The notes under the pieces were generated by a model. That model searched no databases. It had not been told where the DNA came from and saw only the letters and a program-made list of their open reading frames with translations. This document shows, one piece after another, positions 5,769 through 6,791 of a stretch of DNA of 6,791 nucleotides. This stretch comes from Candidatus Bathyarchaeota archaeon (GTDB lineage Archaea; Thermoproteota; Bathyarchaeia; Bathyarchaeales; Bathycorpusculaceae), in assembly GCA_026014845.1 (NCBI GenBank), contig JAOZHM010000186.1:1-6791 (forward strand), written 5' to 3'. A program made the position numbers and the translations under genes. The number at the start of each line of letters is the position of its first letter. Positions within the stretch are counted from its first letter, which is position 1.

Positions 5769-6361
5769 AAATACAAATCTAACTCTGCTAAATTGACATT
5801 TGATTTTCTTGCGATTTTCCCCAGTAAGTCTTCGATTTCTAAGTATTTTCTTTTCGTTAGCACATTTGGCTTTTCAATTATATTGTGCTTTGTCAGGACA
5901 TCAATTATGTGAAAGTCTATAATGGCAAAACTGGTGTAGCCTATGTTTCTAAGGAAATGACTTGCCTCTTTGTACCCAATTCCTTTTACATTCTTGACAA
6001 TCCATTCTCTTAATTCATTACCATCATTAAACGTTTTCACAATATCTTTTAGCAAGTTTTTGTATTTCCTCGCATCCACAACATATCTCGCTCTTGTGTC
6101 GGGAAAACGATGACCAAGTTCCCTCAGCTTTCTTGCCAAGTCAGATTTTGAGATAGTTAGAAATTCATCTCCTATCTGCCTCTGAATTTTCATGCTTCTT
6201 TCAGCGTTGAAATTCGCAGTTAAAATGCAGAAACAGAGTTCTTTAAAGATTGTATTGCTTGACCCGTTGCCGATTTCTTTAAACTCTCTCAAGCGAGTAT
6301 CCACTAGATTCTTTACTTTGCTGTTCTTCAGATTCTTAATAGACTGCAATAACCTTTTCAT
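5735..6361 (-). CDS. ogg: N-glycosylase/DNA lyase, archaeal Ogg2 family (8-oxoguanine repair)
   Basis: This bifunctional base-excision repair enzyme removes 8-oxoguanine from DNA and nicks the abasic site. The 208-aa product fits the compact archaeal Ogg2 family (as in Methanocaldococcus jannaschii). The helix-hairpin-helix VKGIGYKEASHFLRNIG (125-141) carries the probable Schiff-base lysine Lys131, and AIIDFHI (146-152) supplies the catalytic Asp149. The C-terminus LDLYLWYMETGKILK is the usual family end and closes the base pocket, so the gene is complete. The start is ATG 6361, with GGTGGA about 8 nt upstream and an in-frame stop (TAA) just before that. It follows the LysE-type gene by 45 bp on the same strand and overlaps the next small ORF by 34 bp. 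Confidence 0.95.
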   Translation of the reverse strand: MKRLLQSIKNLKNSKVKNLVDTRLREFKEIGNGSSNTIFKELCFCILTANFNAERSMKIQRQIGDEFLTISKSDLARKLRELGHRFPDTRARYVVDARKYKNLLKDIVKTFNDGNELREWIVKNVKGIGYKEASHFLRNIGYTSFAIIDFHIIDVLTKHNIIEKPNVLTKRKYLEIEDLLGKIARKSNVNLAELDLYLWYMETGKILK

Positions 6362-6406
6362 TGCATTAGTCCACCATTACTCGAAAGAAACGACCAAATA
6401 AAGATT

Positions 6407-6791
6407 TCACACAATCCTATTTGCGAGAAACAAACCGATCAATTCTAAACCATCTTTTACAAAAAATAAAGCAAATAAGATCAAAGCAATCCCTAAAGCA
6501 CGAACAATGTAAAGATAATACTTGCTTTTAATAAAGGACTTGGATTTTTCTACGACCAGAACAATAGCTGTTTTCGACCCAATGAGCAGACTGTAAAACC
6601 CTAAGATGAAAAGAACTGCTGCCGAAATGTGTACATCTAAACTTCCGAAAATCATTGGACCACCAATAGATAGCCAAAACAGGTAAGGATGAGGATTTAA
6701 GAAATTTGCAATAACACCTCGTTTCAGAGCATCTTTTTTTGCAAGTCCAACTTTGGTAGTTTTCACTCTCAGATTTTCAACACCTAAATAA
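6407..6791 (-). CDS. LysE-family transporter (C-terminal part; 5' end beyond window)
   Basis: The protein resembles the C-terminal half of LysE/RhtB-type exporters, inner-membrane proteins of about 200 aa that move amino acids or similar small molecules out of the cell. The frame is open to the right edge of the window, so the GTG at 6766 is not a proven start. Visible are a basic cytoplasmic segment, then the family motif NFLNPHPYLFW, and about three hydrophobic segments (LFWLSIGGPMIFG; ISAAVLFILGFYSLLIG to TAIVLVV; and YIVRALGIALILFALFFV). It ends in a short tail, FLANRIV. The substrate cannot be read from the sequence. It probably heads the transcript that continues into ogg. Confidence 0.8.
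   Translation of the reverse strand, partial: YLGVENLRVKTTKVGLAKKDALKRGVIANFLNPHPYLFWLSIGGPMIFGSLDVHISAAVLFILGFYSLLIGSKTAIVLVVEKSKSFIKSKYYLYIVRALGIALILFALFFVKDGLELIGLFLANRIV

Noticed and set aside
6192..6401. 69-codon plus-strand ORF opposite the start of ogg
   Set aside because: Antisense shadow; leucine/phenylalanine-rich translation without membrane-protein logic or a ribosome site.
1..6791. CRISPR array, tRNA/rRNA, insertion sequence or defence island
   Set aside because: No regular repeat-spacer pattern, cloverleaf, transposase or nuclease-toxin genes are seen; the window is mostly housekeeping genes.

Overview
The window is archaeal chromosome. The evidence is a glycerol-1-phosphate dehydrogenase (the enzyme that sets archaeal lipid stereochemistry), an autoprocessed proteasome beta subunit directly followed by the KH/metallo-beta-lactamase/beta-CASP factor aCPSF1 (FttA), a SepF-type FtsZ anchor, an MCT-1-like PUA protein and an Ogg2-type 8-oxoguanine glycosylase. 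SepF argues for an FtsZ-dividing lineage and against crenarchaea that divide only with ESCRT/Cdv proteins. A zinc-LID, bacterial-type adenylate kinase together with this gene mix would fit a Bathyarchaeia-like or other TACK archaeon. That placement is inference, because the window holds no rRNA or other marker gene.

Layout. Positions 1-453 (+) hold the 3' part of an adenylate kinase gene. It converges on egsA (500-1564, -). A 180-195 bp divergent intergenic region follows, with a candidate promoter for egsA, one for psmB, and a tiny leader ORF. psmB (1760-2401, +) and fttA (2415-4334, +) form a tight operon of proteolysis plus transcription termination/RNA processing. fttA overlaps the 3' end of the convergent sepF gene by 14 bp. 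Upstream of sepF an AT-rich spacer (about 4711-4901) carries three related, partly palindromic repeats. The remaining genes are all on the minus strand. They are a pre-PUA/PUA protein (4902-5408) with its own promoter, and then, in order of transcription from the right edge, a LysE-family exporter cut by the window end, ogg, and a small unrecognised gene that overlaps ogg and appears to be broken by a -1 frame change.

Most genes are recognisable housekeeping genes. I do not see an obvious new defence system, mobile element, CRISPR array or RNA gene. The points most worth a second look are the apparently frameshifted small gene after ogg (about 5470-5768), the repeat cluster in front of sepF (4757-4845), the start-site choice for sepF with a promoter motif shared with the PUA gene, and the overlap of fttA with sepF, where the termination factor's own transcript may have to end inside the opposing gene.
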